A DNA stretch of 64,000 nucleotides from Nyssa sinensis (GCA_008638375.1 CM018043.1:42376651-42440650), one strand, 5' to 3'; shown: positions 1 through 12,850, counted from the first letter of the stretch. Notes: a model not told the origin generated them from the letters alone. Program-made: numbers and translations.

Positions 1-1167
1 ATGCCAATATGGCCTGATTTTTCTATGCAATTTCAATGAGGAAATTTATCAAATACATAGTATACACCTTAAATCATGCATCATCCATAAAGTAAATTCT
101 AACTTTCAAATCAGACAACTTCTTCCGCATGAACAATATGCTATATACAATCAATTTAAACACATGCTCATGTTACATGTCCACTATATAACCAATTCTC
201 AAAGAATAGATAATTACACAAAGCATCAATGCATTAAACAACCATATCTTCCAAAATACAAGGCCTATTCACATGAACATAAGCCACAATGTAATGAAAC
301 AAACATATCTTCAAGTTACATGTTCATCATTTTGACAAATTCTCAAAGAACTCAAAGAACACACAAGTATACAGATTATCAACTCTAGGTTTTTCAAAGC
401 AGCTACATCCTAAGTGACTTTCTAACAACAAGTAAACATATAAATCATTAAATCACCATATAAAACACTCCTAAACTTAACCCTATTCTTTACTTAGCAA
501 GATATCATACCTAAAAGGTTTTTCTCAACCCTAAGGAGTTGTGCTCGCTGTGCAGCCAAACCAATCGATGAGAATGTAGTCCTTGATGTGGGAAACAACT
601 TCCTAGAAGGAAGTCTTGTGAGAATCCTAGCCTAGAGATGAGTTTTGGCGGCTTAAAACTTGAAAAACCCTAGGTTTTTCTTCACTTTTCTCTCCATGCA
701 CGACTTCTGTTTCTTCTCAGACCAATTTCTGAGATTTTTATCTCTAAGGGACTGTATTTATACTCAAGGGGCAAAAGGGTGAAAAGAACCTTTTGCCCTT
801 AATGAGTCCGGAACCCTGTTACACTATAACTCGTCTTGAAATGCCTCAATTCGACATTTTGCTTTAACCAAAGTTCTTAAAATTATTTTAAATGATATTT
901 TTTCAAAAAATTTATTTTCGCCCGTTGGCAGTTTCGGCCGGGTCCACCCAGGCCACCTTGGTTGCCCTTTATGGTCCATTTTTCAAACTGTCTCCGATTT
1001 GGCTCAAATTTTCTCAGGAGGTGTATTTTATCATTCTAAGCATGTTTCATAATTAACATGACTAGTGCCTAAATGATGCATGTATAGCGCCTTACCGACA
1101 ACCAGCGCATGAATAGTACCCTACCGGTAAAAATGAAAAATTTACCCTGATTTTTTAGATCTCTACA
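1..1167 (-). repeat. 3' LTR of element D (partial)
   Basis: This stretch aligns with about 11661-12850. Both copies contain the atgccaatatg start, the gaaccctaggtttttc and ttgcccttaat blocks, and end in GATCTCTACA. In the first ~220 bases compared by eye roughly one position in eleven differs, so the insertion is old. The end CA at 1166-1167 is followed directly by a purine-rich tract on the minus strand, as expected for the upstream side of a 3' LTR. The rest of the LTR lies left of base 1. Confidence 0.85.
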
Positions 1168-1187
1168 TTCTTCCCCCCTTAAAGAAA
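1168..1187 (-). other. Polypurine tract of element D
   Basis: On the minus strand the bases just upstream of the 3' LTR read CTTTAAGGGGGGAAGAA and then the LTR start TGTAGAGATC. This is the usual second-strand priming site of Ty3/gypsy elements. A similar tract precedes the family A LTR at 57571. Confidence 0.8.
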
Positions 1188-1244
1188 TTTTGTCCCAAAA
1201 TTTAGAAAAGTACCTCTTCGACAAAATTTAGAAAAAGTAATATA

Positions 1245-1560
1245 AAACGCATTTTAACATGGAGACGCTTCTTCACCTTTCCCTTTCCCCAAGCGATGTG
1301 GGATGCATTATCCTCTCCCATTATCCTCCCCCCCCCCAAAGGAACCTCGTCCTCTTGAGCGGGCTTGCAGCAGTGTGCAAACATCCCCACACTCCCTGCT
1401 AGGATCCGGTTTCGATATCGTCTGTAACGACCCGCTCCACATAGCACAATGCATAATGAAATCCTCAAACATGATGGGTTATCAATGCAAATTTTTTTTA
1501 ATCCATCCAAGCATCATAACCCACCTCAATAATGTAACATAATTAAAATATAAAATTCTC
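1245..1560 (-). repeat. Small LTR/TRIM-like remnant with TGTAACGACCC end
   Basis: The stretch holds a gatgtgggat block (about 1297), a C-rich run (1328-1340) and TGTAACGACCC at about 1431. This layout resembles short terminal-repeat retrotransposons read in reverse: LTR end, purine tract, primer site, next LTR. The expected primer site is degenerate (gtttcgatatcg). I cannot find both LTRs complete, so the class is a guess. Open frames on both strands here (about 1202-1542) match no known protein and I treat them as chance. Confidence 0.4.
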
Positions 1561-2640
1561 AATGCCCACGAATATACCTCAAAGTCTCTCAACTTATGCG
1601 ATGACTATCTAACTAACTACAAATTAAGCTATTCGATCATCTAAGTAATCCATCACGATGTCATCAGTACATCACCTGCACCTCAATGTAATTTAATAAT
1701 CCAATATTCTCCAAGTACTATAGTTATCCATAAGACATCAACAACATAATCTTAAAGTAAAATCGTCATCATCTACCTTAGTCTATATATATAACCGAGA
1801 CTAAACATCAAGCATTAATAAAGATTAGCTTATTTATTTCAAGCATATATATATATATATTAATTGGATATACGAATGTAGACAATGTAGTTTATGTATT
1901 CCAAATATGAAACCTAAGGCAATATATCAAAGTTTAAAAAAATAAAAAAAAAATAAAACATTAGAGAAAGTTAAAAAAAAAAAAGAAAATCTCAATTTCA
2001 TCTAAGGTTATTCTAACTCGTCATCATTCTAGTCAACATATTAAATAAAGTCTCAAAACAATTGAGATTCTTAGTGAAACTCTTTACCAATTGAACTATG
2101 AATATAAAATCTATACACACATGTATCAAAACACACATACGTACAAACATGGTTAAAGATACCCTTATACAGGCATTAATACCAATCCAGTCTAATGTTT
2201 TGGGTTTTTGAACATATAGATATCATAGTCGTAGTACTGTAACCTTATGATTATCGGGTACTAACCGATCATACATACATAAAATCACAAGCAATAGTTA
2301 ACAACTAACACATAGCCTACCACATAAACACTGAAGTATAGGATCCATCTTAAGAATATACCTATACATAAATAAGCAGACAACTAATCATATAGTTAAC
2401 TAGGCACACATCCAATCCTATGGATATCCAGGCTTATAGCCTATCTTATAGATAACTAAACATATAGTTTATCTCATAAATCACTACGATACTACATAGA
2501 TATAAGCATCTAGCCCCAATTCATCAATAATCAAGAATACCACATATTCCCAACAAATCAAGAAAATAAGCACATTGTACAATTACACATATTAAGTAAC
2601 AAGCACACACGTAATCATGTAATCCAAACCAACCCAATTA
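1561..2640. other. AT-rich unassigned DNA inside element D
   Basis: I see no coding sequence or recognisable repeat end here, only AT-rich DNA with a short TA run near 1846-1861. It lies where gypsy RNase H and integrase would be expected. It may be the body of the TGTAACGACCC element or replaced pol sequence. Confidence 0.4.
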
Positions 2641-3298
2641 ACTTAAGGTCTAACCTCTCCCAACTCATGACAGAGTCAATCCTAGGAGGATCCATGGACA
2701 CCCCACTACCTGATACAACATGGCCTAGAAATTATACCTCCTAAAGCCAAAACTCACACTTCGAGAGCTTAACAAACAAATGATTGCTCCCTCAAAATCT
2801 ATAATACAGTCCGTAAGTGAAAAGTATGGTCCTCCTCAGAAGGTGAATAAATCAGAATATCATCTATAAAGACCACTATAAACTACTCTAAATAAGGGCT
2901 AAAAATCGATGCATTAAGTCCATAAATGCCACCGGGGCATTCGTCACGCCAAATGGCATAACTACAAACTCATAATGGCCATAACGAGTGTAGAAAGCTA
3001 TCTTCGCCACATCCTCCTCCCTTACTCTTAACTGATGATACTCCGACCGGAAATCGATCTTTGAGAAACATCTCGAACCCCAAAGCTGATCATACACGTC
3101 ATCTATCCTCGGTAACGGGTACTTATTCTTGATAGTAACCTAGTCCAGTCTCCTATAATCTATACACAAACGTAATGTCCCATCCTTCTTATTCGCGAAC
3201 AATGCCGAAGCACCCCACGACGAAGTACTAAGACGACTGAAACCCTTACCCTGTAAATCAGTCAACTACTTCTTCAGCTCCCTCAACTCAGCTGGAGC
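2641..3298 (-). pseudogene. Gypsy reverse transcriptase fragment of element D
   Basis: Minus-strand translation gives the gypsy reverse transcriptase core: a CIDYRRLD block, a YPLPRIDD block, [10 protein letters not shown], the [10 protein letters not shown] block, and the catalytic VFIDDILIYS at 2844-2873. The longest open piece is 2888-3097 (69 residues). It is broken by a stop after the KKDGT/DYR region, a stop just before the FIDD block, and frameshifts after it. The right edge at 3298 is the insertion point of solo LTR B; the upstream part of the same gene resumes at 8671. Coding similarity fades near 2641. No active enzyme is possible from this copy. Confidence 0.9.
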
Positions 3299-4489
3299 TG
3301 TCACATCCCCGAACCCTACCCTATACGAATGTCGAGGACATGATGCCAGTCAGTCGCCACGCGACCAACCGAAGGCAAATTCTGAACTTTTCAGTGAATT
3401 GCACTCCGATTGTAAGGTCAGATGCAGCGAAATTTAAAACTTTTTTTTTTTGTCAAGGGAATGCAACTCATGTATCCACCATAAGGGTATGTACCACAGA
3501 GCAAGTCTAAATCCAAAACAGCTAATAGTTTTAAGTTTAGAGCATATCTATAAGCAGGCATATAACAACATAGCAGATCTAATATCTCTAGAGTACCATT
3601 CATTCCCATGAGCCATGTCTATATATCCAGTGCATATAAATCAAGTCAGCCGTATCATATCACTCACCTGAATAAACAGATTCAATCCACAATAATCCAA
3701 TCACCACAGATCTGTGCCATCAGATCCTCTACTTGAAGCGTCACTCAGCCTATCATGTCATATCATAGGGCCTTCTTATCCACTAGAGATAATTCCTGAA
3801 AAATGCTAGGGAATGGGGTGAGCTTCGAAAAGCCCAATGAGTAACACAAGTTCCCTGTTATGGGTTTCAAACCCGTTCTTGTTTATAAATCACAAGGATA
3901 GTTCAATCACTTTAGAATAGCAATTTTGTAAATCTACTTTGAATGCAGTTTAAGTAGAGTAAAACGGGACTGAACTAAACGGAACAACAATTCAGGACGG
4001 ACGGAACAATACATGATGCCAATGTATCAACAAGAGTATAGGCAATTAAATCAAATGATAGAATAGATCAGTACTGAGCGGAACATAACAGAGCATAACA
4101 ACAAGATGTCAATTAGGCACATAATCAAGCCTACTTGTGCCAGACCGCTCATAACAGGAATGGTACCAAGAGTCAGACACAACATAGCAGAACAAAACCA
4201 GACAGACCATATAACGGAACAAGACAGATCGAAGAAAACAATAGAGTAGGACGGGACAAATCATGCCACGTGTAATGCAGTACAAAAGTTTGCATTTAAA
4301 AACATGCATTCAGACAGTATAACATTCAAAACTGTACAGTGCATCAAAATACAATATCTAGACAGTAATTTATACACCAGGTTAGAAGTTCTAAGTTACT
4401 CACATGGTATAGCATACAAAATTGTGCAATGCATTAAAATACAGTAGCTAGACGGTATAACTTATATACCAAGTCAAGAATCCGGACAG

Positions 4490-4900
4490 ATCATAACGGA
4501 ATCGAACGGAACAAAACATTAGTCAAAGCAAGACATATCATCAACGGATAGATCATAACGGAACTGGACCATATATCAATCAAGACAGACTGGATCATTA
4601 ACGGACGGAACATAACGGAATCGAACTGGAACAAAACATCAGTCAAAGCAAGACATATCATCAACAGATAGATCATAACAGAACTAGACCATATATCAAT
4701 CAAGACAGACGGATCATTAACGGACAAAACATAACGGAATCGAACGAAACAAAACATCAATCAAAATAAGGCATATCATTAGCGGACAGATCATAACGGA
4801 ACTGGACCATATATCAATCAAGGCAGACACTTTATCAACAGACGGAACATAATGGAATCAAACAAAACAAAACTGCCAATCAAAGGCACAGGCATACGAT
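4490..4900 (-). repeat. Minisatellite, about 120-bp unit, 3 copies (LTR B)
   Basis: The marker gaccatatatcaatcaag recurs near 4564, 4685 and 4804. Each unit contains ataacggaatcgaac and gacatatcatcaac blocks. The same array in the inverted LTR B copy (41690-42550) has seven markers. Confidence 0.85.
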
Positions 4901-5429
4901 CAAGGACAGAGGCATAACATTAGCGGGAAGAATACAACGGTTCTAAGCGGAAACCCTATATCCATTGATTTAAGGATGAATTCATATCATGTTTGGTGTG
5001 GTACAAAAGGGTATACATTAAGTATATTCTTTTAAACAGTATAACGTACAAAGCAGTACAGTGCATCAAAATACAGTATCTAGACAGTAACTTATACACC
5101 ATGTTAGGAGTCTAGGTTACTCACAAACTTTACGCTTATCTCCTTGCATAGATAATCTGATAACCTCCAGGTAAGTCAGACATCTCCACGTATATCCTGA
5201 ACAGTAATCATCAATCATAGACAGATCAGAATTCATCCATTCAGGTCTTATTCGTCATCTTAGGTGCCTATCGAATTGCCTAAGATAGCCTATTAGCCTA
5301 TCGCCCTTTCACTGGGTCTCACCCGAGGCTATTTCATCCTTTAATTAGGCTTAGCAGTTATCAGGATTATAATTTAAGTTATTTAGACTTCAATCGTTAT
5401 CAGTTAAGCACTTATTTGACCTTAGGGGC

Positions 5430-6540
5430 AAAATGGTAATTTTTCCATTCTTGTCCCGGACTCTGTCATGGTCCTCAGAATAGTCTACATATCTTATGTG
5501 TGAAGTTCTCAGTCTCTTAAACTTAAATCGGTATCAGTTAGGTACGTATTTAATCCTAGCGGCAAAATGGTAATTTTGCCATTCTTGTCCCAGACCCTGT
5601 CGTGGTCTTCAGAATAGTCTTTATATCTTAAATATAAAGTTTTAGGTCCTTTGGACTCCAATTGTTATCAGTTAGGTTCTTTATTAACTCTAGGGGCAAA
5701 ATGGTAATTTTTCCATTCTTATTCCGGACTCTATCATGGTCCTCAAAATATCCCATATATCGTATATATAAGGTTTTAAGTCTTTTGAACTTCATTTGGT
5801 ATCTGCTTTAACTCATCAGGACACATCAGTCATTTTCTATTTTACATGTTGACAGTTCCGGAGTCTTATTCAATCATTCAATGTGCATAATTATGCTTAC
5901 GATAATTTATCAGATCAGATTGGCCTTTATTCGACCTTTACTTTGCACTAAATATGCTCAAGGATATTTTGGTCATTTTACGTTTCGTAAGATTCTGACT
6001 CCGATTCGTCATTTAATTGGGTATATAGTCTCACCAGTATCTGGGCTCCTACCGGTATCAGTTTCGTCCCAATCAGGACTTCATTTAGGTCTCGTATAGC
6101 ATCAGGGGCATTTTGGTAATTTCATGCATCATATTTTTTGGCACTTCAGTTCATGAAATGGATCTCACCGTTGAGTCCAGAGTGTCCGACATAGTTAAAT
6201 TAGACTATCTGTTATGTTTAATTGGCCCTGGGTATCATCAAGGGCAATTCGATCATTTATAATTTATGTGTGTATTTTTCGGGACTTCGGTTCATTAAAC
6301 GGACCTCACCGTTGAGTCCAGATTGCCCGACATAGTCAAAATAGACTGTCTTTTATTCTTATTTGGGTCTGGGTACCATCAGGGGCAGTACAGTCATTTG
6401 TCACTTACAAGTCTATATTTTTTGGGACTTAATTTCCCAAATCAGACTATACCATTGAGTCCAGAATACTTGAAATAGTGAAAATACACTATTTATTTAA
6501 TTTATTTGGACTCCGTTTGACATATTTAATGTCTAGGGGT
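5430..6540 (-). repeat. Tandem regulatory-like modules of ~130-140 bp in LTR B
   Basis: Two related blocks recur in series. One has ggggcaaaatggtaattt plus a tcatggtcctcagaatag block (near 5435, 5565 and 5695). The other has a ttttttgggactt-like block followed by caccgttgagtccaga (near 6166, 6307 and 6451). The second block is found in nearly all LTRs of this window, always in the same orientation relative to the LTR. I see no coding potential. Confidence 0.75.
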
Positions 6541-8169
6541 AAAATTGTAATTTTACCTATTTAATAAAATAATTAAAATAATTATTTTATTATTTAATTA
6601 ATTTTTTCAGGGGCTTAAATGAACAGTTTCTCAAAAATCTGGGCCATTGTACAATATTCCAAAACAGTTGGGGTTAGACCGTAATATCAGAAAACATTTG
6701 GGGGTCAAAACAGAATTTTATAAATTAAGGGTTCAGACCAAAGGGTTCTAGGGTTCAAGAATTGAACCGGTCCAAAATTCTAACAAACCAACCGGTTCAC
6801 TGACCCTTGGAAAACCAGAATAGCATATTCCAATTAACCCCAATTTGGCCCCTATCCGTATTCAGGTTAACCAATTTTCCTGATTTTAATTTTTTTATAT
6901 CCTTATCTAAACAGGCCGAATTCAGTTTTTTTTTTTTAAATTAAAACATCCCAACGTCAAACGGTGCAGTTTCATTAATGGGGTGGCACGTTCGCAAGTC
7001 GACACGTGTCCGAGTCGACTTGGCCTAACTCGAACGAGTTGGCGAGTCAACTTCATCTTCCCTATCATCTTTCCCCCGTTTGCCCTAGTTGCAGGGAATT
7101 TCTTTTCCATTTTCGTGACATTTCAGGTACCGATTCTCTTTGTTTTTTCTTCTAAAACATTCCTAGAGGCTTAACCAAACTTTTGGCACGAGTTTAGAGC
7201 CTCGAATCTAAGGATTGAGCTCTGTTTAGCCCGATTATCATGAGGGGTTTCAGTTCGGTCATACAACCTCATTTCTCAACCAAATCGCACAAGGTTTGGT
7301 TCTTTGTGATCCATGCAACAGGGGTTTCATTTCTCCATCAATAAAATTGGATTTAGAAGTTTATTTCAGAGTTTGGGTTTCTTGGCCGAAAGCAATACCT
7401 TCAATTTTGAGGGTTCAAACCTAGGTTTCTAGGTCGCGGATGGTGATATTTGAGATCCTAGAAGGGTCTAGTTCATGTATTGACATGCAGAGGGTCGTTT
7501 GGTTGAGGTCGATTCAGACCTGCAACTCAAGGTCTATCCATGGAGGTTTTGCTACAGTTTTGGGGTTTCTGAGCTTATCCGACCCTCTCAGTTAGTCTAT
7601 AACAACCCTAAGCCTCACAATAACTCATTTACACAATCTATATGAATTAAAACTATCAGAACAGTATCAAAAATTTAAACAGAAAATTTTTGCAGTTTTT
7701 GGGTGTTTTACCTTCAAAAATCAGATCCTGCACCTCTTAGGTTCAGTTGACAGTCACTCTCAGGTATGCCTCAGTTCAGTCGTGCCCCTTAATTCTCCTC
7801 CTTGATCCTTCAATGGTCACACCAATGCACACTCTTTGTGTATGTCTTCTCACTCTAAGGTTCTCTCTCTCTCTAACCCTCTCTTTCTTTATGTCAGTTT
7901 ACAGGATTATGCAGGTCTGATTTCCCTCCAAATGGAGACTTGTAAACATCAGATTTCTTGTTCAACACGTCTCCTAAGCCTATAATTGATTTGCCTGAAT
8001 TTTGGTTGGGAGAAGATGAAATCATGGGGTGAGAGAGGCATGATGATCTATGGGGCATAGGGGTGACGCATGTTGATGTGTTGCATGCTTGGTGATTGGT
8101 CACTTGGGAGGTGGCCAAATCAGATTTGTACTTATATATATATATCTTTGTACATTTGTATACAAAGAT

Positions 8170-8243
8170 GCCCCTAGCCTAGTTGGTAACTTTTTGAATG
8201 AGATTTCTTTGCTTCCATAGGTCAAGGGTTCAATTCCCCTTGG
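8170..8243 (+). other. tRNA-like module antisense to LTR B
   Basis: The plus strand has TAGCCTAGTTGG at 8175-8186, which fits the RNA polymerase III A box (TRGCNNAGYNGG). GGTTCAATTCC at 8227-8237 differs from the B box (GGTTCGANTCC) at one base. Forty bases separate them, a tRNA-like distance, and the second lies in a T-arm-like fold. LTR B is on the minus strand, so the module is antisense. It could be a tRNA-SINE remnant. I do not call it a functional tRNA gene. The same module is at 35120-35190 in the other LTR B. Confidence 0.6.
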
Positions 8244-8670
8244 CCACTCTTTTGGCCATTTTCCACCATTTTAGGCTAAGGCCTCGTTTGGCAGACGCGG
8301 TAATTCAGTTTCAATGTTTCCTACCTAACTTTCATTCCGTAGCCTCCTTTTTCGATGCGGTTTGTTCCGAGAGTTTCATATTTCAGTTATCTTCAATGTC
8401 ACAGGTTCCGTGTTGTTTATTATTTATTTCGAATTTCTGTAGTTAGCTAATTCGAGTTCCGTCAGTGCTAAAACGACATTATTTCACCTAATTAATTGAT
8501 AATTAGGTTCGGGCATCACACCCTCTTCTCAGACATATTAAATTACTTTGTTGGTCTATCACGACTGCCGAGAGATTATGATTAATTCCCTTAATCATTC
8601 TTTAAATGGGAACTAATTAATAATTAGTAAATTAATTATTAATTATACGGGGTCGGGGTGTTACAGGAGC

Positions 8671-9184
8671 CATACAGTAAGGTGGAATGAAAATAGGACA
8701 TAGTGCCTGGGATAAGATCTATCGTGAATTCTATCTCTCATCTCGGCGGTAGACTAGTCAAGTCATCTGGAAAGACATCTGGAAACTCATCCACTACCGA
8801 CGGTAATACATTCTTCGTAGTCCCACTCCTATCTGCTATCAAACTAGCCAACAAGTAGTTATGGCCTCCCCAACTCCTCGAGTTATACAAGGGTGGCACT
8901 AAGAAATCCCCATGATCCCTCGTAAAATAAAAACTATCTCCCTCAAGAGTACGCACTGTCACTCTCCCCCTGTAGCAGTCTATACTCGCTCGAAAAACAA
9001 ACAACCAATCCATCCCCAATATAATATCAAAACTAGACATGTCAAGTAGAATAAAGTCAAAAGAAAGGATGCAATCAACTATCTCTATCGAGCAATCTCT
9101 ACAGATCATCGCCAGTGTCACATTACCCCTAACTGGTGTGTCAACATGGAATAGTGGATCTACCTGATCTGTTTCTAACCCCAA
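8671..9184 (-). pseudogene. Gypsy protease to reverse transcriptase junction fragment of element D
   Basis: The open stretch 8738-9184 (148 residues) has the C-terminal gypsy aspartic protease signature DIILGMDWL, then a linker and an EFPDVFPDDL block that in this family marks the start of reverse transcriptase. The expected active-site DSGA motif and everything upstream, including gag, are absent. The frame shifts near 8738, and the gene is cut at 8666-8670 by solo LTR B; the continuation is at 2641-3298. Upstream it joins leader-like DNA abruptly at about 9190, so the first methionine is a chance start and not a real gene start. Confidence 0.85.
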
Positions 9185-9189
9185 GCAAC

Positions 9190-10059
9190 AAATATAATAT
9201 GTTATGACACATTTGCCTAATCAACACTTATATAACTCACGTCAGCCATCCCCACCCATTGTTTACAATAAACAAATAACACTGAGTTCTAACACAGCCT
9301 TTCACAAGAAAAAATTCATTTAACCAAATACAATATACACATGCTCCAGTTATGCTAATGTTCAACTAGTCTAACTAACCTAAGGTCTAAACCCCATCCA
9401 CTGTTCAAGACATTAGATCCTAGATCTTACGTCAATTAGGGCTACTAAGGTTGATAAAGGTTCGAGAACTAAAGTTCTCCCTTTCCCTCGGCCTACTCTA
9501 CCTCAACCCAGTCTTTTGGATGGCATCCTATAGTAGGAACAAGCATTTTTTAGAAATTCAGCTTTTACTGATCTAATGTATTCTACATCCCATGGCATTC
9601 TCCCATAATGCTACATGATATTATGAAAGCAAACAAGCATTAATCTATCATTTATGTAAACATATACTAAGTTACCACATACAGACATGTCAATACACAC
9701 ATTACCCATATCATGCACCACACTGCATCAAATCACGTAATCATGCATCATAATATATCATTAACTAACACATAATCACAACATGTGATGCTTCAAGTAT
9801 ATATAACCACATAACACACAAGGTCCTATCTCATACCACTAATAGTTCACACTAAGTCACACTGCACTCCTTTAGGTTCCCATCAGTGTTCAACAACACC
9901 TTATCGTCGCTAGGTATTTTCAAACCAAATTTCTAATGCCAAGCTATCCAAGTTTTCAGATTTTACACATTACATAATATTTACAAAAAAAATTCAAATC
10001 ATGTGTCATGGTCCTATTGTGTTCAACAACACCCCACGGTCCCTAAGTATTCGAACCTA
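9190..10059 (-). other. Untranslated leader of element D
   Basis: On the minus strand this matches the leader of element H (about 62110-63260). Both have the ttaggttcgaa and gaccgtggggtgttgttg blocks next to the primer site, atgattatgtgatttgatg-like sequence further on, and tgttagaactcagt followed by tagggatgg-like sequence at the far end. In H the leader continues to a gag start; in D it runs straight into protease. I see no gene here. Confidence 0.75.
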
Positions 10060-10072
10060 GCCTCTGATACCA
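10060..10072 (-). other. Primer-binding site of element D
   Basis: The minus strand reads TGGTATCAGAGGC, three bases (gcg) after the LTR end. This complements the 3' end of plant initiator methionine tRNA, the usual primer for Ty3/gypsy reverse transcription. Confidence 0.9.
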
Positions 10073-10075
10073 CGC

Positions 10076-12850
10076 TGTCACATCCCAAATTTTCACAAAC
10101 TCGAGAAGTGAGTGACATGAATTTAAGAAAAGAAAAGAAAATATAATTTAATGGATTCAATTGATTACTAATTTATTTCCCCATGTTTCCCCAAAATTTA
10201 AAATGAAAACTCATTACTAGACTTAACCAAAATGCTTTTCTAATGCCAATTAAATATCTCCCCAAATCACTATTCAAAATAGGTCTAAGTCATGTTGAAG
10301 AGTGGTCTCTAAAATAGCCCCAAAATGTCTCTAAGTATGCCTTGGAACAAGGGCCCAAATGGGTCCCAAATGCCCTAAGACATAGGCTAAGAATAGACCA
10401 AAAATCTACCAAAATATGTCTAAGGAAATGGCCAAACATGGCCCAATAGAGTGGCCAAACATAGCCCAAAAGGTTGGCCAAACATTGCTAAAAAAGGTGG
10501 CAAAGGGCAGGTGTCAAGAGGTTGTCAAGAAACTTGCGCGTAGGAAGGGTGCTAGGTGCACATGCGCAGGCGCAAGGGAGGCGTGGCATCGGCACGCACG
10601 GGGGCAAGCAGGCATGGGCGTGCAGAGCGCAAGGCACGGACGCGCACACGTGGGGCGCTATTGGGCAGTTGGGCAAGGCTGGTCTGGTCCAAAACCTGAT
10701 TTTTCTTGCAGGTTTACTGTAACTGGTTGCGACTGAATTTCTCCATCCAGCAGCTAAGTTTCTCTGTTTTTCAAAATTTTTTCCAAAGTTTTGCAAGCTA
10801 CTTTTTTCCTATTTTTAGGCCTATTTCTTCAAGGTTTTTAACCCCCATTTTTGGCACTTTTTCCACCTATATTTAGAGTGTTTTACACACCTAACTAACC
10901 TTTTAATTTCATAAGATCTTAGCATGCTTTCCTTTGTTTTCTAAGCCTTTTTTCCACCTACTTTTTCACAACACAACCTATCATTTCTCAACTAGCAACC
11001 TAAATGCATCCTTCACTTTAACTAAGCATTTATACATTACTTAAAACACACAATCTACCATACATACACATATACCTTAAATTTAAATGTTACAAACTTC
11101 ATGTTCATTACAATTTTAGGGCCTTGCCTATTTTTCTTATATTATACAAGATTTCTACAATTTGAATACACATGTTTTAAGGCTTATGCCCTCATACATA
11201 CAAAAATATGCCCCAATGGCCAAATATCCTTCATGGTCCATGTCCCCTCCATTCTTCAAGACTTCTTCAAGTCTCAAATACTGGGAGCCTCATCTGTAAA
11301 ATGATATCCCACAAGGGGTCAGCACAACTGCTGGTATGACATAGTGCTAATGCAAAGAACAAAGTTAAGGCGTGGTATGTGCAAGTGTACATTTATGAGC
11401 TATATGCTTTTCAATTCATCAATGCAGTGCAATGACAATATGCGTGACACACCCATGCAGCTCTATGCCACCATGTCGCGTTTTACAGATCACTCCCAGT
11501 TGGATTAGTGAGTACTAATACCTGTTTCACGAATCGCTCCCATTGGATTAGCAGGCACCAATGTAATGGCCAATTTTGGGTTTTTCACCACAGGATCTAC
11601 ACCCTCATAATGCATAGCACCAAGTGCTCAACCCACACTATGTTCTCAAAGAATCACAATATGCCAATATGCCTTGATTTTTCTATGCAATTTCAATGAG
11701 GCAATTTATTAAATACATGGTATACACCTTAAATCATGCATCTTCCATAAAGTAAATTCTAACTTTTAGACCACACAACTTCTTCCACATGAACATATGC
11801 TATATACAATCAATTTAAACACATACTCCTGTTACATGTTCACTATATTACTAATTCTCAAAGAACACATAATTACACAAAGTATCAATGCATTAAACAA
11901 CCATATCTTCCAAAACACAAGGTCTCACATGAACATAAGTCACAATGTAATTAATCAAACATATCTTCAAGTTACATGTTCATTATTTCGACAAATTTTC
12001 AAAGAGCTCAAAGAACACACAAGTATACAAATTACCTACTCTAGGTTTTTCAAAGCAACTACATCCTAAGTGACTTTCTAACATCAAGTAAACATATAAA
12101 TCATTAAATCAACATATAAAACACTCTTAAACTTAACCCTATGCTTTACTTAGCAAGATATCATACCTAAAAGGGTTTTTCTCAACCCTAGGTAGTTTTG
12201 CTCGCTGTGCAACCAAACTAATTGGTGAGAATGTATTCCTTTATGTGGGGAACAATTTCCTAGAAGAAATTCCTGTGAGAATCCTAGCCTAGAGATGAGT
12301 TTTGGTGGCTTGTAACCTTGGAAAACCCTAGGTTTTTCTTCACTTTTCTCTCTATGAACGAATTCTCCTTCTTCTTAGACCAATTTTTAAGATTTTTATC
12401 TCTAATGGGCTGTATTTATACAAAAGGGGCAAAGGGGTGAAAAGACCCTTTTGCCCTTAATAAGTTCGGGACCCCATTACACTATAACCCGTTCCAAAAT
12501 GCCTCAATTAGACATTTTGCTTTAACCAAAGTTTTTAAAATTATTTTAAATGATATTTCTTCAAAAAAATTATTTTCGTCCGTTAGCGGTTTCGACCAGG
12601 TCCACCCGAGCCACCTTGGGTGCCCTTTATGGTCCATTTTTCGAACTGTCTTCGATTTGCCTCAAATTTTCTCAAGAGGTTTATTTTAGCATTATAAGCA
12701 TGTTTCTATTCTATGGCATACTCAAATTATGCTCCTAAACATGATGCATGCCTAAATGATGCATGTATAGTGCCCTACCAACAACCAGCGCATGAATAGT
12801 GCCCTACCAGCAAAAATGAAAACTTTATTCTAATTTTTCAGATCTCTACA
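10076..12850 (-). repeat. 5' LTR of element D (2,775 bp)
   Basis: It begins TGTCACATCCC and ends GATCTCTACA, so on the minus strand it runs TGTAGAGATC to GGGATGTGACA. It is complete, and its distal 1.2 kb matches 1-1167. The part around 11440-11700 also matches the LTR of element H in reverse (61470-61740), so D and H are related. A GC-rich island lies at 10530-10690 with open frames on both strands. I see no conserved protein there. Confidence 0.88.

Larger units (their letters stand above)
3299..8665 (-). mobile_element. Solo LTR, family B (5.37 kb), inserted in element D pol
   Basis: It starts TGTCACATCCCCGAACCC and ends GGGGTCGGGGTGTTACA, and is flanked by perfect 5-bp duplications ggagc (3294-3298 and 8666-8670). 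The interrupted gene is pol of D. No primer site or coding region lies inside, so it is a solo LTR, the product of recombination between the two LTRs of a former element. An inverted copy is at 34694-43743. Within it are a 120-bp repeat array (4490-4900), arrays of ~130-bp modules (5430-6540) and a tRNA-like module (8170-8243). Short open frames inside (for example 4491-4760, 8198-8446) follow repeats and are not genes. Confidence 0.92.
1..12850 (-). mobile_element. Ty3/gypsy element D, reverse orientation, cut by window edge
   Basis: The element reads right to left: 5' LTR 10076-12850, primer-binding site 10060-10072, leader, protease piece, reverse transcriptase piece, polypurine tract beside 1168, then 3' LTR from 1167 leftward out of the window. 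The pol order (protease before reverse transcriptase) and the motifs fit Ty3/gypsy. The long LTRs suggest the Tekay/Del lineage, which is inference. It is defective: gag, RNase H and integrase are not recognisable, stops and frameshifts break pol, and solo LTR B (3299-8665) splits it. The right target duplication should be 12851-12855 (aactt); its partner is outside the window. Confidence 0.85.

Noticed and set aside
4491..4760. Repetitive 89-residue minus-strand frame
   Set aside because: It is a translation of the 120-bp minisatellite.
8170..8243. A functional tRNA gene
   Set aside because: Acceptor-stem pairing is poor, and the anticodon arm cannot be assigned.
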